A stretch of DNA of 64,000 bases from Rheum nobile. Lineage: Eukaryota > Streptophyta > Magnoliopsida > Caryophyllales > Polygonaceae. Positions 10,996 through 21,375 of this stretch are shown here, in pieces; position 1 is the first letter of the stretch; each line of letters opens with the position of its first letter. The notes under the pieces are model-generated. The model did not search any database. It was not told where the DNA came from and saw only the letters and a program-made list of their open reading frames with translations. A program made the translations under genes and the position numbers. The DNA lies in the NCBI GenBank assembly GCA_027886185.1, contig WOAB01000093.1:4030001-4094000 (forward strand). Reading direction: 5' to 3'.

Positions 10996-11818
10996 GAAAA
11001 ATAGTGGAATCCGAGCAAAAAGAACATTTACTCAGGTTAGCATAAAGTTTCTCCCGTCTAAGACACTCTAAGACCTTCCTAAGATGCTCAACATGCTCAT
11101 CCAAAGACCTGCTGTAAACAAGGATATCATCAAAGTAGACAACCACAAATTTCCCTAAGTAAGCACGTAACACATGGTTCATCAACCGCATAAAAGTACT
11201 ACGGGCATTGGTCAAACCAAAAGGCATAACCAACCACTCATACAAGCCATACTTAGTTTTAAATGCAATTTTCCACTCATCACCCTCATGCATCCGAATT
11301 TGATGATACCCGCTCTTAAGATCAATTTTGGAAAATAAGGTAGCACCAGACAATTCATCAAGCATATCATCAAGTCTAGGAATAGGGTGTCGATACTTCA
11401 CCGTAATTTGGTTGATCGCCCGACAATCAACACACATGCGCCAACTACCATCCTTCTTGGGCACAAGAATGACCGGCACGGCGCAGGGGCTCAAACTCTC
11501 TCGGACGTGGCCCTTATCCATCAACTCTTGGACTTGGCGCTGCAATTCCTTTGTCTCCTCTGGACTCGCGCGGTATGCTGCGCGGTTAGGAAGAGAGGCG
11601 CCAGGGACAAAGTCGATTTGATGCTCAATACCACGAATGGGTGGCAATCCTTCGGGCAGCTCCGCGGGCATCACATCTTCAAATTCCTGCAAAAGAGAAG
11701 ACATTGCAGGGGGTAAATCAACAAGATCTTTAACATTTAAAAGACACGCGAAAGGAACAAGTAAAAAGCAAGGAAGTCTTCCCTGAATGATTGGAGAGAC
11801 ATCCCGGGACCGAGCCAA
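10865..11818 (-). pseudogene. Gypsy pol, first part: reverse transcriptase core
   Basis: A 317-codon frame with the reverse transcriptase fingers and palm: KKDGSWRMCVDCRAINQ, then FSKIDLKSGYHQIRM, MPFGLTNA and the catalytic YFDD box near residue 234. The usual NAPSTF block reads NARSTF, a Pro-to-Arg change in a conserved position. The end of the frame (PTTPVLFGLGW) is shifted relative to the true continuation, which is found in the overlapping downstream frame. A second frameshift near 11820 separates it from the protease end. It makes cDNA from element RNA in intact relatives; here it is broken. Confidence 0.92.
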
Positions 11819-11839
11819 AGAAGGTGGTTCTCACACGAG

Positions 11840-12186
11840 CCTTGGATGCCAGTCTTGGGTGCTGATTTTTTGGGGGTGTCACGGCCGGCCTTCTCCTTGG
11901 CTTGTTCAAGGGCCTTGACGCGGTTCCTTTCGACGTGATCCTGTATAATCTCTTGAGGGCTCATAGGAAGCAATGTCACCTTCCTCCCATTATGCATGAA
12001 GACGTAGTTGTTGAGAAAACCATCATGAAGGGCACGCTTGTCGAATTGCCAAGGACACCCTTGTCTCAAAAGTGACCCAAGAAATTTTCCACAGGGCGTA
12101 CTAATTTGGGTTGCTCGTGAGGAGGGAGAGGCTTGAACGTAAGGCAAGAAAACAAGAGCTAGCAATTCAAATCCCAAACAACACAC
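11840..12186 (-). pseudogene. Gypsy protease C-terminus and linker
   Basis: The frame contains CPWQFDKRALHDGFLNNYVF and HNGRKVTLLPMSPQEI, which match the end of the aspartic protease and the linker before RT in plant gypsy elements (usual form GRPWQFD..). The protease active site and all of gag are absent upstream. It shares a reading frame with the integrase part but not with the RT core. Confidence 0.8.
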
Positions 12187-12899
12187 AAGTTTCCAAGTGC
12201 AAGCAAATCAAATCAAGTTTCTCAGGGTTAATCACAAGAGAGCTGAAAATTTCTAATTGCCTTTTTTTTACTCCGAGTTGCATAGAGACATGGAAGATGA
12301 GAAGATGGAGTAGGACCGTATGGTGTGTGTTCTGCCTAATTTTTGAAGGCTTCCGTCTTCCCAACCCTTTTTTTGATTGATGGAAGGTGAGAATAGTATA
12401 TTTGTTTTCGATTTTTGTACGGTCAAACCTTCTTTTTTTTTTGACTTGATATGATTGCGAATCAAGCAAGAAAGAACCACACAAAGCGAGTGCAGGAAAA
12501 GAAAGAAGAGACAAGCAACTAGCAGGGAAGAAATCAACAACTAACCTAGCAATTAAACCAAAGATGAAGCAAGACGAGATCAACAAGAACAAGGAAACAA
12601 ATATGCAATCAAAGGAAACAAGAATTGCTAGAGGGTATATTGTAGGAGTGGGGAACAAGTAAACAAAACCTAGATGAAATTAGGGTTTGGTCGTGAAGGT
12701 GAAGTAGGCGGCGGCGGATGGTGGTGGTGGTGTTTGACGTTGGTCTTGGGGATTGGCGGTGGTGGCGAACGGTGGTGGTGGGGATCGGCGGTGGTTGCGA
12801 ACGGTGGTGGTGGTGGTAGAAAACAAAAAATTCTAGGGTTTGCTAGCGGAAGAATTTCAAGAATCACAAAAGAGAGAAGAATAAACTTAGCTTGGAAAA
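12187..12899 (-). other. Untranslated leader of the gypsy element, with GGT/GGC-rich tract
   Basis: Between the primer site and the protease remnant are about 700 bp with no gag-like frame. A GGT-rich simple-repeat tract (about 12703-12822 on plus) gives spurious Gly/Trp or His/Pro frames on either strand. The missing gag was probably removed by an internal deletion here. Confidence 0.6.
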
Positions 12900-12912
12900 G
12901 GCTCTGATGCCA
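12900..12912 (-). other. Primer binding site (initiator tRNA-Met type)
   Basis: The minus strand reads TGGCATCAGAGCC two bases inside the right LTR. The usual plant form is TGGTATCAGAGCC, complementary to the 3' end of initiator tRNA-Met. It identifies the right LTR as the 5' LTR. Confidence 0.88.
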
Positions 12913-12914
12913 GT

Positions 12915-13818
12915 TGATGCGAACAACCCCTGGGCGATGTCGCGATGTAGGATCTTGACTCCTCAAGCTAGGTTGAATCTTCTCCTCCGTAGCCAAAGTG
13001 ATGGCTTTCCTAGGGTTAAAGAGATAACCCTTTCTAACGCGTCAAAGAGATGACGAAGAGGTCAAAGAGATGACCTTGAGTACCGAAGAGACGGTGAATG
13101 ATTTGCTCGAAGCGATGAGCTACGGGATAGGTTGATCCGGAGATCGACGGGTTGACGTTAGGATTCAAGGAAGGAGCGTACTCAACTTCTAAGGAGCGAA
13201 CTCAACTTGTAAACTAAAATCCAACGTAAAGAATACAAACTAGGGTTTCAAGTGTTTAAATAGGTCAAATAAAATAACATAAAATAATATTAAAATTGTT
13301 CAGCAAACGAAGAGACGACGAAGTGGCTTCGCTGACGCGGCCGCGACTCGGTCCAGAACTCGGCCGAGTTCTGGGCCGAGTTGTTGTCTGTAAATGCAAC
13401 TCGAGCAGAAACGGAAATTCGCCGACAACTCGGTCCAGAACTCGGTCGAGTTCTGGGCCGAGTTCTTCACTGTAGCAGCAACTTGGTTGGGCACGGCAAT
13501 TTCGTCGACAACTCGGTCCAGAACTCGGTCGAGTTCTGGGCTGAGTTCTTCACTGTTGCTCCGCTTCCGCGAACTCGTCGTCTTCGTCTTCTTGGTGGGG
13601 TCGATTAGGATGAGGCCCCACCTAAGCCTTCATAGGTCACGAGGAGGACCCATTTAGGACTAGATGAACCCGTATCACTTGCGTAAGCCCGTGAGACTAA
13701 GGATTGTGTGGCTCGTTCCATGGCTCTGGCGCGGGCTCTTGTCATCGGACCAGCCGAGCGCAACTTCATTGCGTCCTCTTCGTCCTGCGCCGTCATCAAG
13801 GGAGTTATGGAGCTATCA
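12915..13818 (-). repeat. 5' LTR of the gypsy element
   Basis: Same length as the left LTR (904 bp) and nearly identical. Differences seen by eye lie at about eight sites, mostly C/T or G/A transitions. It carries the same three palindromic units. Short frames inside it (e.g. 13300-13494, 13381-13608) are translations of the palindromes and are not genes. Confidence 0.93.
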
Positions 13819-13933
13819 TATATATTTCTAAATTTTCAAGGTTAACCATTTATATGATTGGTTTGAGCCTTTGATGTCTAATCTACAATATAATACTAAA
13901 GTAAAACCTAGATAATACCACTTGTCGTTTTGA
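13819..13933 (+). other. Target-site flank and Helitron 5'-end-like sequence
   Basis: TATAT at 13819-13823 is the right copy of the gypsy target duplication. At 13881-13882, A|TCTACAATATAATACTAAAG resembles a Helitron 5' end. The copia remnant begins about 50 bp later, so the copia sequence may lie inside a Helitron, but no matching 3' end was found. Confidence 0.35.
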
Positions 13934-14313
13934 CATTGCGCTACATCATTGAAGAGGCAAATCGCCTCAAGAAGAAGGATCTGACCTTGGTTGAACTCGT
14001 CAGCCACATGAAGATTGAAGAGGCAAATCGCCTAAAGGATAAGCCTGCTTCTAAAGTTTCTGATAATTCGGTTAAGGCCAATCTTGTGGAGTCGTCTACC
14101 AATGCTAACATGTTCAAAAAGAAGGACTCAAATGCTGGACCTAAGAAGGACAAGGTGCAAAACAAGAAGGGTCCTAATTTCAAGAAGCGTGGAAAGCCTT
14201 CTGACAAGTCCAAGCAAGGCTGCTATGTCTGTGGGAAGCTGGGACATCGTGCTTTCCAATGCTGCCGCATGGCTGACAACCAGAAGAACGTCCCAAAGCA
14301 TAATGGAGATTAG
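13934..14313 (+). pseudogene. Copia gag C-terminus with zinc knuckle
   Basis: The frame has two near-copies of the segment IEEANRLK (in TLRYIIEEANRLKKK and VSHMKIEEANRLKDK). A Lys-rich linker follows, then a CCHC knuckle CYVCGKLGHRAFQC (about 14218-14259), which binds element RNA in the capsid. The duplicated segment suggests a small internal duplication. A stop at 14311-14313 separates it from protease. Confidence 0.85.
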
Positions 14314-14322
14314 CCCAAGCCG

Positions 14323-14811
14323 TTGGCCAACCTTGCTGAAGGAAACGATCAACTGATAACTATGATCACTAAAGCAAACCATGTATCTGAAAAGGTGGAA
14401 TGGCTATTGGACACTGGAGCAACCAAGCATTTCTATGCTGATAGGGAGCTCTTTGCTGAGTTTGAGGAAGTTGTTGAAATAGACCAAGTCTATATGGGAA
14501 ACTCAAGTGTCTCTCAAGCCCTTAGGAAAGGGAAGGTGTCTCTGATGCTCACTTCAAGGAAGTCTCTAATACTACAGAATGTTTTATATGTACCTTATTT
14601 GCGTAAGAACTTGATTTCATCTAGTTTGCTTGAAATTGCTGGCATAAAACAAGTGATTGAAGCTGGTAAAATAGTCTTATCTAAGAATGGTGAATTCGTA
14701 GAAAAGGGCTATAGGTATGGATGCTTGTATGTGCTTAAGCCTTTGTTTGATAATGAGAATGTTTCATCTTCTTCTTATATTGCCGAGTCCTTGGATTTAT
14801 GGCATGCTTGA
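14323..14811 (+). pseudogene. Copia protease and start of integrase region
   Basis: The aspartic protease active-site block WLLDTGATKHFYADRELF is at about 14400-14455. It is followed by the usual β-strand-rich protease body (VLYVPYLRKNLISSSLL) and the pre-integrase segment SLDLWHA. A TGA at 14809-14811 interrupts the LWHA-LGHL block just before the zinc-binding histidine region. Confidence 0.85.
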
Positions 14812-15093
14812 CTTGGACATTTACATGTTAAAATTGTCAATCGTTTGCATGCAATGGGTTTAATTTCAAATTTGGCAAAAAATGGTCATGGAAAATGTAA
14901 TGTGTGTGTTGAGGCTAAATTCAAGAGAAAGCCTTTTACTTATGTTAATGAAAGGACCACTGATTTGTTAGAATTAGTCCATTCAGACTTAGCAGAATTT
15001 AGAAACATAGAAAGTAGAGGTGGTAAGAAGTATTTTATCACTTTTATAGATGGTCATTCTAGATACACCAAATTGTATTTATTGAGATCCTAG
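14812..15093 (+). pseudogene. Copia integrase N-terminus
   Basis: LGHLHVKIVNRLHAMGLI and CNVCVEAKFKRKPF make the HHCC zinc-binding domain. LLELVHSDLAEF carries the first catalytic Asp, and KKYFITFIDGHSRYTKLYLL follows. The frame ends with TAG at 15091-15093 and resumes directly afterwards. Confidence 0.88.
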
Positions 15094-16551
15094 GATGAAG
15101 CTAAAAATGTGTTTTACATTTATAAGGCAGAAGTAGAAAACCAACTGAATCGAAAAATCAAAAGGATTAGATCTGATAGAGGAGGTGAATACATCACCAA
15201 CTCTTGGAAGAAATTATGTGAGAACAATGGTATCATTCATGAATTTACAGCTCCATACAAGCCACAACAAAATGGCATAGCAGAAAGGAAAAACATAACC
15301 TTAAAAGAAATGATGAATGCTTTGCTTTCTAGTTCTGGTTTGCCCGCTAACATGTGGGGTGAAGCTGTATTGACTGCCAATCATATTCTCAGCAGAGTTC
15401 CTCATAAAAAGCTAGATAAGACACCTTATGAGTTATGGAAAGGGCATTCGCCTAATCTGAAATTTCTAAAAGTGTGGGGGTGTCTAGTTAAAGTGGGAAT
15501 GCCTGCTTTTAAAGTTAATACAATCAGATCTAAAACTTTTGATGTTGTATTTATTGGTTATGCTAAAAACAATGCAGCTTATCGATTAATGTGTTTAAGT
15601 GATCGTTCATTGTGTGAATACCGTGATGCTGAATTCTTTGAGCATATATTTCCTTTAAAGAAAAATGACATGCAAATTGATTCTATGCCTAACACTGTTG
15701 CATCTTCCTCCATGACGTTACGTTCCATGCCAATTGATGAAATTGAACCTATGAAGAGTAAGAGGCAAAGAAAAGGAACTAGTTTTGGTCCTGATTTTGT
15801 GACTGCTTTCTTGATTGAACTCAATGATTATGATGGATTAAATGATACATTCATTAATGTGAATTTGCTAGAGGATGATCCTAAGACATATGATGAGGTT
15901 GTGAGTTCACTGAATGCTAGTTTTTGGAAAGATACAATTAAAAGTGAAATAGAATCCATTATGTCTAATCACACATGGGAACTAGTTGACATGCCTAAGG
16001 GAAACAAAGCCATTGGATGTAAGTGGATTTTTAAGAAGAAACTTAAAATAGATGGCTCAGTTGAGAGGTGTAAGGCTAGACTATTTATTAAAGGATTCAC
16101 TCAAAAATATGGGATTGACTTCTTTGACACTTATTCACCTATGACTAAGATCTCTACCATACGTGGATTGTTTGTTTTAGCTTCTAGCTACAAGTTGTTA
16201 GTACATCAAATGGATGTTAAGACTGCATTTTTAAATGGTGATCTAAATGAAGAAATTTGTATGGAACACCCTCTTGCGTGCATAGTTCTAGGGCAGGAAA
16301 ACAAGGTGTGCATACTAAAGAAGTCACATTATGGGCTGAAGCAAGCACCAAAGCAATGGTATGAAAAGTTTTATAAGACTATTCTTAGCTTTGGTTTTAA
16401 GGTCAATGGATCTGATGCATGTGTTTACTCAAAAATGTTTGGTGCCGATTGTGTGATTATATGTATATATGTTGATGACATGCTTATCTTTGGGACACAC
16501 ATTAATGTCATTAACACGACCAAACTATTTTTGTCCTCTCGTTTGATATGA
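15094..16551 (+). pseudogene. Copia integrase core and reverse transcriptase
   Basis: This frame of about 480 codons has the second integrase Asp in RSDRGGEYITN and the catalytic Glu in PQQNGIAERKN. RT follows with HTWELVDMPKGNKAIGCKWI, KARLFIKGFTQKYGIDFFDT, HQMDVKTAFLNGDL, SHYGLKQAPKQWY and the YVDD catalytic box near 16466-16480. It stops after TKLFLSSRLI where the true protein would continue, so a frameshift occurs at about 16535. Confidence 0.92.
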
Positions 16552-17421
16552 AAAACTTAGGTGAAGCTGGTGTGATTCTAGGTGTTAAAGTAACTAGCTG
16601 AAAATGGTTTCACCTTGTCTCAACCACATTAGGTGGAGAAAGTATTAAAGAAATTTAATCAATTTGATGTGGTGCTAGTAAGAACTCCTTATGACTCGAG
16701 CATGCAATTAAAGAAAAATTGCGGTGGTAGTGTATTAGAAAATGAATATGCTATGGTAATTGGGAGATTGATGTTTTTAATGAACTGTACTCGGTCTGAT
16801 ATTGCTTATGTTGTTAGTAGACTTAGTCGGTATACACATAACCCTAATAAGGATCATTAGTGTACACTTAACAGATTATTGAGATATCTAAAAGGCACTA
16901 GGGATTGGGGTTTGCACTTTATTGGTTATCCTAATGTTCTAGAGGGATATTGTGATGCAAACTGGGTTACCGATAATGATGAAGGTAACTCCACTAGCGG
17001 TAGCGGTTATGTTTTTAAATTATGTGGTGGTGTTATTTCTTGGAAGTCTTCTAAATAGACTTATATATCTAGGTCTACTATAGAGTCTAAGTTTATTGTT
17101 TTAGACTTAGCAGGTCAAGAGGCTGAGTGGCTAAGAAGATTACTGGATGACTTACCATTGTGGGGGTGTCTAGCTCCTTCTATTTCTCTACATTATGACT
17201 CACAATCTGCTATTTGTGTAGCTAATAGCAATGCCTATAATGGCAAGAAGAGACACATTCAGATTAGACATGAGTTTGTGAGACAACTAATCACGAATGG
17301 TGTACTTAGTTTGGAGTATGTGAGAACAGAGAGGAACATTACAGATCCTTTGACTAAAGTACTATACAAGAGATTAGTTCTTGATACGTCGAGGGGAATG
17401 GGACTCAAATCCGTAAGATGA
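16552..17421 (+). pseudogene. Copia RT end and RNase H
   Basis: Pieces include VEKVLKKFNQFDVVLVRTPY, YAMVIGRLMFLMNCTRSDIA, the RNase H block EGYCDANWVTDNDEGNSTSG, STIESKFIVLDLAGQEAEWL and the C-terminal HIQIRHEFVRQLITNGVLSL with RNITDPLTK. Stops at 16858-16860 and 17056-17058 (TAG after WKSSK, where Q is usual) break it. The end at 17421 is at the normal place for copia pol. Confidence 0.88.
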
Positions 17422-18097
17422 GGAATTCTTGGTGGATCCCAGTTGTGGTCAAACGAAGCCATGAAAGGACTCATATGACAGTACACTACATCCCATTTCT
17501 ATGACAAGTGTACTTTAGAGGTTGAGCATTAGCTCTTAATGAACTCATTGCCCAGAATATGGGTGGTCCTATTGAGATGAACTTGATGAGTTCACCGATG
17601 GAATAATGAGAGGTTGAGTTATTAAACTCTTATTGACTTCATAGCTCATACTGGATGGTCATTTTGAGACAGGACTTGATGAATTCACCTACTAGAGTGT
17701 GAAGGGTTCGCCTCCTTCTATGAATGAACTCAGGTGATCTTTCTAGAGCATTCTTTAGCATTCCAAGGAAGAACTGGCTATTTTTATTACATGTGTTATC
17801 GAGGAATCACAGGACCTTAGGTGAGAAGCATGATGTTAAGAACAGTCCTTGAATTAGAGAGTTAGAGACGTGTTCACTCTTTTAACGAAAGGACTACTTG
17901 ACTTCACTATGTGTTGGTTCAAATCGTAAGATACCTACACTTAAGCTTCAAATCTTACAATATGCTCTGAATTTGTTATATACTATTTTTGAAAACCTTT
18001 TCCGCACTATGGGGTATTGTTGGCGTGCTGAAGTTTTCAAGTGGGAAGTGGGTTTTTGGTGTTTTGCAGCTTCCCACATTGGACAAGTGGGGCTGAT
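17422..18097 (+). other. Copia 3' untranslated region with polypurine tract
   Basis: There is no coding sequence. Within about 17520-17720 the words gagttcacc and gaggttgag recur, a weak internal duplication. It ends with acaagtggggctgat, a purine-rich tract near 18083-18097. The open frame at 17898-18137 spans the LTR border and is not a gene. Confidence 0.5.
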
Positions 18098-18840
18098 TGT
18101 TGCGATATATATTTGGGGGTTTACTTCAATGGATTAGTTGAGTTAGAAAGGTGTCCTCTACCGCTCTACGCGCGCACCGCCGCCGCCGGTCAGCCGGTTC
18201 GGTCCGTGTGAGTGGCACGATTGAGTGGGTCCTATTTTATGAGTCACACCAATTTTTGGACCTTTAAAGTATCATAACGTAAATTAATTACATTCTGATT
18301 CTTCCGATTTGTTATAAAATTTGAATTTTAAATTTGTTTGAACCTTTCAACTCTTGTTGTAACAGCCCCTTGTTTTCAACATAACAGCCCACATTTTTCT
18401 TTGAATGTAACTCTCTGCAGTTACAAAAAACATTTTAAGTAGAGAGGTTCTCTGATTTTACAAAACACAGAAAAATCAATTCTCTCCTCTTCTCTCTAAA
18501 CTCGTTTTTGTTCTGAGCATACCCGGCTAATTCCAGTCCTTCGTGGGTGAGAGCCCGCGATCGGAGGGCGATGTGCGAACCTTGGGGGGCGACGCCGATC
18601 TGACAGAGCTCCGGAGGGTCAGGGCAAAATCGCTTCTAAGGCAGCGGATTCCATACCGGTGGGTCATCACGTAAAATCCCACCAGCAGTGATCACATTAC
18701 TCCCCGCACAATAAGCGTCGTCCGAATTGAGCTTTACCCACCCATTCTCGGGTCGTTGCCAGTGAGAGACAGGACTGGCGTCATTGTTTTGCAGAAGCCC
18801 CTGTCTCCGATTAGCCTCCCTATATTAAATACCTTTACGA
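18098..18840 (+). repeat. Probable copia 3' LTR (right end unclear)
   Basis: It starts TGTTGCGATATATATTTGGG right after the polypurine tract. The middle (about 18420-18520) has the AT-rich/CT-rich character of an R/U5 border. A GC-rich segment follows (18520-18790). I cannot place the right end because there is no second LTR to compare. The next element begins at about 18848. Confidence 0.45.
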
Positions 18841-18847
18841 TATTAAT

Positions 18848-19026
18848 TAGGTTACCTTTAGGATATTAAATACATTGCCAACTTGGTAAATGAGTTGCTC
18901 CTCCTTAATGGACTTTTAATGATAAAGCTTATTATTCTCCTTCTGAATAACTAATTAACTTTTTAACTAATAGAAATTAATTAATAGATAAAAAAATAAA
19001 ATAGATAGATATATTTTACCTCCTCA
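18848..19026 (-). repeat. Truncated 3' LTR copy
   Basis: About 180 bp match 21030-21203 with many substitutions and small gaps. Shared blocks include attaaatacattgcc, cttggtaaatgagttgct and aaaataaaatagatagat. It abuts the copia LTR on the left. Confidence 0.65.
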
Positions 19027-19157
19027 TTTTTCCTCTCGGGTCCTTTTGACCCTTGTCAAGGGTTGTCAAGGGCGGAAGGATCCAAGTTCTCTAACCGGGT
19101 TGTGCACTCCATCAAACATTCCGTGTGTTTTTTTGTGTGAAGATTTACGCAGTTCAA

Positions 19158-19450
19158 GCCGAGGGCACCACACGGCCCGTGTGTTCGACTGCATGGTCGT
19201 GCAGTACTTTTCCAAAGAACCTAATGTAAAGTCGAGGGCATCGCACGACCCGTGCCATCAACCGCACGGTCGTGCAATGCGGCGATGTTTTGAGAAATTT
19301 TGATTGCAAAGTTGAGGGCACTGCATGGACCATGTGCTCAACTGCACTGTCGTGCGGTGCGGTGATTTTTCGAGAATTTCTTGTCAATGAATATGTTGAG
19401 AGTACTGCATGGCCAGTGCGGTTGACTACACGGCCATGTGTTTCGTTTCG
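19158..19450. repeat. Tandem array A, about 4 units of 73-83 bp
   Basis: Units start near 19158, 19231, 19311 and 19394. Each has (g/t)gag(g/a)g then a CRCACGGCCCGTG-like block and a second inverted-looking GGTCGTGC block. Units are strongly diverged. The frame at 19154-19474 only reads through the array. Confidence 0.7.
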
Positions 19451-19509
19451 TACCATAACTAGCTTCTGGTTCATATCAGATCTGACCTCATTGTGAATGT
19501 CGTTAGTGA

Positions 19510-20065
19510 AGGGACAACTCGTGCCCCTTTGACCCGTAGGCTTGTGGCTTAAAGCTTATTAGCAACTCGTGCCCATTGGCCCCAAAGGCTATTTGGCGTA
19601 AAGCTAATTTGGTATCTCGTACCTAGCAGCCCCGAAGGCTATTTTGGCATAAAGCTTATGTGGCAACTCATGCCTGTTGGCTCGTGGGCTAGGTCTGAAG
19701 ACTTATTGCAGCTTGTGTCCCATTGGTCTGAAGGCTTGTGGTAGCTCGTGCACCTGTGGCCCGAAGACTAATAGAATAGAGATTAATGGAAGCTTGTGCC
19801 CTCGCGGACCGAAGGCTAATCGGATAAGATGATAGCTCGTGCCCCTACGGCCCGTAGGCTAATAGAATAAGATGGCAGCTCGTTCCTATGTAGCATGTAT
19901 GCTAATAGAATAAGATGGCAGCTCGTGCTCCTGTGGCCAGTAGGCTAATAGAATAAGATCACAGCTCGTGCCCTTGAGGCTCGTAGGCTAATAGAATAAG
20001 ATGACAGCTCTTGCCCATGTGACCCGTAGGCTAGGGCCGAAGCCTTTAATGGCAGCTCGTGCCCC
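19510..20065. repeat. Tandem array B, about 12 units of 40-60 bp
   Basis: The core words are ggcagctcgtgcccctgtgg, then cccgtaggctaatagaataa. The right units (19800-20040) are nearly regular at about 53 bp; the left ones are more diverged. They contain no protein. Such 3'UTR minisatellites are known in Tat/Ogre-type elements. Confidence 0.82.
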
Positions 20066-20384
20066 AAACCTAAATGTAAGTGTCATGATTATTAGTCTTT
20101 CATGGCAAGCATTTCGATCCCACTTTCAAGAGATTCATCATCTTCGTCGACGGAATCCATGAGTCGTTTTAGCTAGCGATTAGTTCCAAAGTTTGTACCG
20201 ATGTGGCATAAACATATATTAATAGAATAATTAAATCTAATTATTCGAATTACATCAATATTAATTGAATTGAATTTATCTTGAACAAATTTGGTGTAAA
20301 TTTACCGATTGAGGTTAACGTAGGTCGAACCCGGTGTGGGGGATAAAATACCAGCTCTTGTGCTAGCTGCGCTAGCCGTGTGTT

Positions 20385-20745
20385 CTTCTCTAAAGTTGGT
20401 CATGTCTTTGGCAGATTCTTTCTTGCTGCATTGAAGTCGGAACTGAGTGATTCCAAATCCCACAGAAACCTTGAAGAGTCAAGTTTGATCCCTCCAAATT
20501 TCACGCAAAAAAAGGAACGAGCGAATTGAAAATTGTAGTGATTCGAAACTTTTGTCGCATGATTTTTCTCTAAATTTGATCATGACTTTGGCGAAGTCGT
20601 TCTTGCTGCACAGATGTTGGAACTGAATGATTCAAAAGCCCACAGAAACCTTGAAGAGTCTAGTTTGATTCCTCCAAATTTCACACAAAACGGACAAGCG
20701 AATCGAAAGTTATAGTTATTCGAAAATTCTATCACATGACGAATC
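20385..20745. repeat. Tandem array C, two ~180-bp copies
   Basis: The stretch starting ttctctaaagttggtcatg at 20385 recurs as tttctctaaatttgatcatg near 20564. Both copies contain cacagaaaccttgaagagtc and cctccaaatttcac. It lies in the leader next to the primer site. Confidence 0.85.
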
Positions 20746-20819
20746 CGAGAAGGAATCCATCTTTCCGGGTGCATCCTCGGCGATTCATCTCGCTTTCTTT
20801 TCCCACACACAGCGCCAAT

Positions 20820-21203
20820 TGTGGTAGCATGTTTTTGTACCATAATAAAGACTAATTATAGCGACGATTGATCTCCAAAGAAAGCTAAACCTTCAAGATC
20901 TGCATCCAAGAACATAGTCAAAGGGAGGGTCGTGATCTCCCATAAGGTCTCTCTGACGCCCAAGTCAGTAATTGATCGTTGTAGAGAAATTTGAAGAATG
21001 GAGGCTGATTGAAACTTAGGTTAATTAGATTTCCCTATATAAGATTAAATACATTGCCCAACTTGGTAAATGAGTTGCTTCTCCTTAATGGTCTTTTAGT
21101 GATAAAGCCCATTATTCTCTTTATTGAACAACTGCTTAACTTTTCAATTGATAGAAATTAATGAATAAATTAAAAATAAAATAGATAGATAAATTTTACC
21201 TCA
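20820..21203 (-). repeat. 5' LTR of the non-autonomous element
   Basis: On plus it starts TGTGGTAGCATGTTTTTG and ends near ttttacctca, giving TG..CA ends of 384 bp. The primer site is directly left of it (agcgccaa on plus). Confidence 0.6.
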
Positions 21204-21375
21204 TCTTCATCCATCCACATATATCTCATCATTATACTAATCTTAGAGCTCAATATCAACCTTTCACTTCTTCTAACCATTGTCTCATTACCTTTGGCCT
21301 AGGTGACCTTCCTAAACCAAAACATACCCCTTTTCATTTTGAGAATGCTTGGCTATTAATCCATGATTATACTAA

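Larger units (their letters stand above)
8173..13818 (-). mobile_element. Complete Ty3/gypsy (chromovirus-like, CRM-like) LTR retrotransposon lacking gag
   Basis: Two 904-bp LTRs (8173-9076 and 12915-13818) flank a 3.8-kb interior. TATAT at 8168-8172 and 13819-13823 is the target duplication. The primer site lies beside the right LTR and the polypurine tract beside the left one, so the element runs on the minus strand. Pol is recognisable from the end of protease through integrase, but gag is absent and pol has two frameshifts. The pol frame runs on into the 3' LTR, a feature known for the CRM clade of plant chromoviruses; the clade call rests on that and on general similarity. The LTRs differ at about eight positions by my count, so insertion was recent. 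Confidence 0.93.
13934..18097 (+). mobile_element. Ty1/copia retrotransposon, 5'-truncated and degenerate
   Basis: The region reads through gag (end only), protease, integrase, reverse transcriptase and RNase H in copia order, where integrase precedes RT. It lacks the 5' LTR and most of gag. After RNase H (stop at 17419-17421) there are about 670 bp of non-coding DNA leading to a polypurine tract (caagtggggctgat) and a probable 3' LTR. Confidence 0.88.
18848..21203 (-). mobile_element. Non-autonomous LTR element with tandem arrays (Tat/Ogre-like primer site)
   Basis: A full LTR-like unit at 20820-21203 matches a truncated one at 18848-19026. Beside the right unit the minus strand reads TTGGCGCTGTGTGTGG, close to the TGGCGCCGT.TGTGGG sequence common in Tat/Ogre-lineage gypsy elements. 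Beside the left unit it has a purine tract (gagaggaaaaa). The interior encodes no retrotransposon protein but holds three different tandem arrays. The left LTR has lost its left half, so no target duplication is visible. Confidence 0.65.

Noticed and set aside
12670..12996. Gly/Trp-rich (plus) and His/Pro-rich (minus) frames
   Set aside because: Both read a GGT/GGC simple repeat in the gypsy leader; no homology or coding signal.
13300..13657. Small frames in the right LTR, repeated in the left LTR at 8558-8915
   Set aside because: They translate the palindromic repeats in both strands and do not fit the element's known genes.
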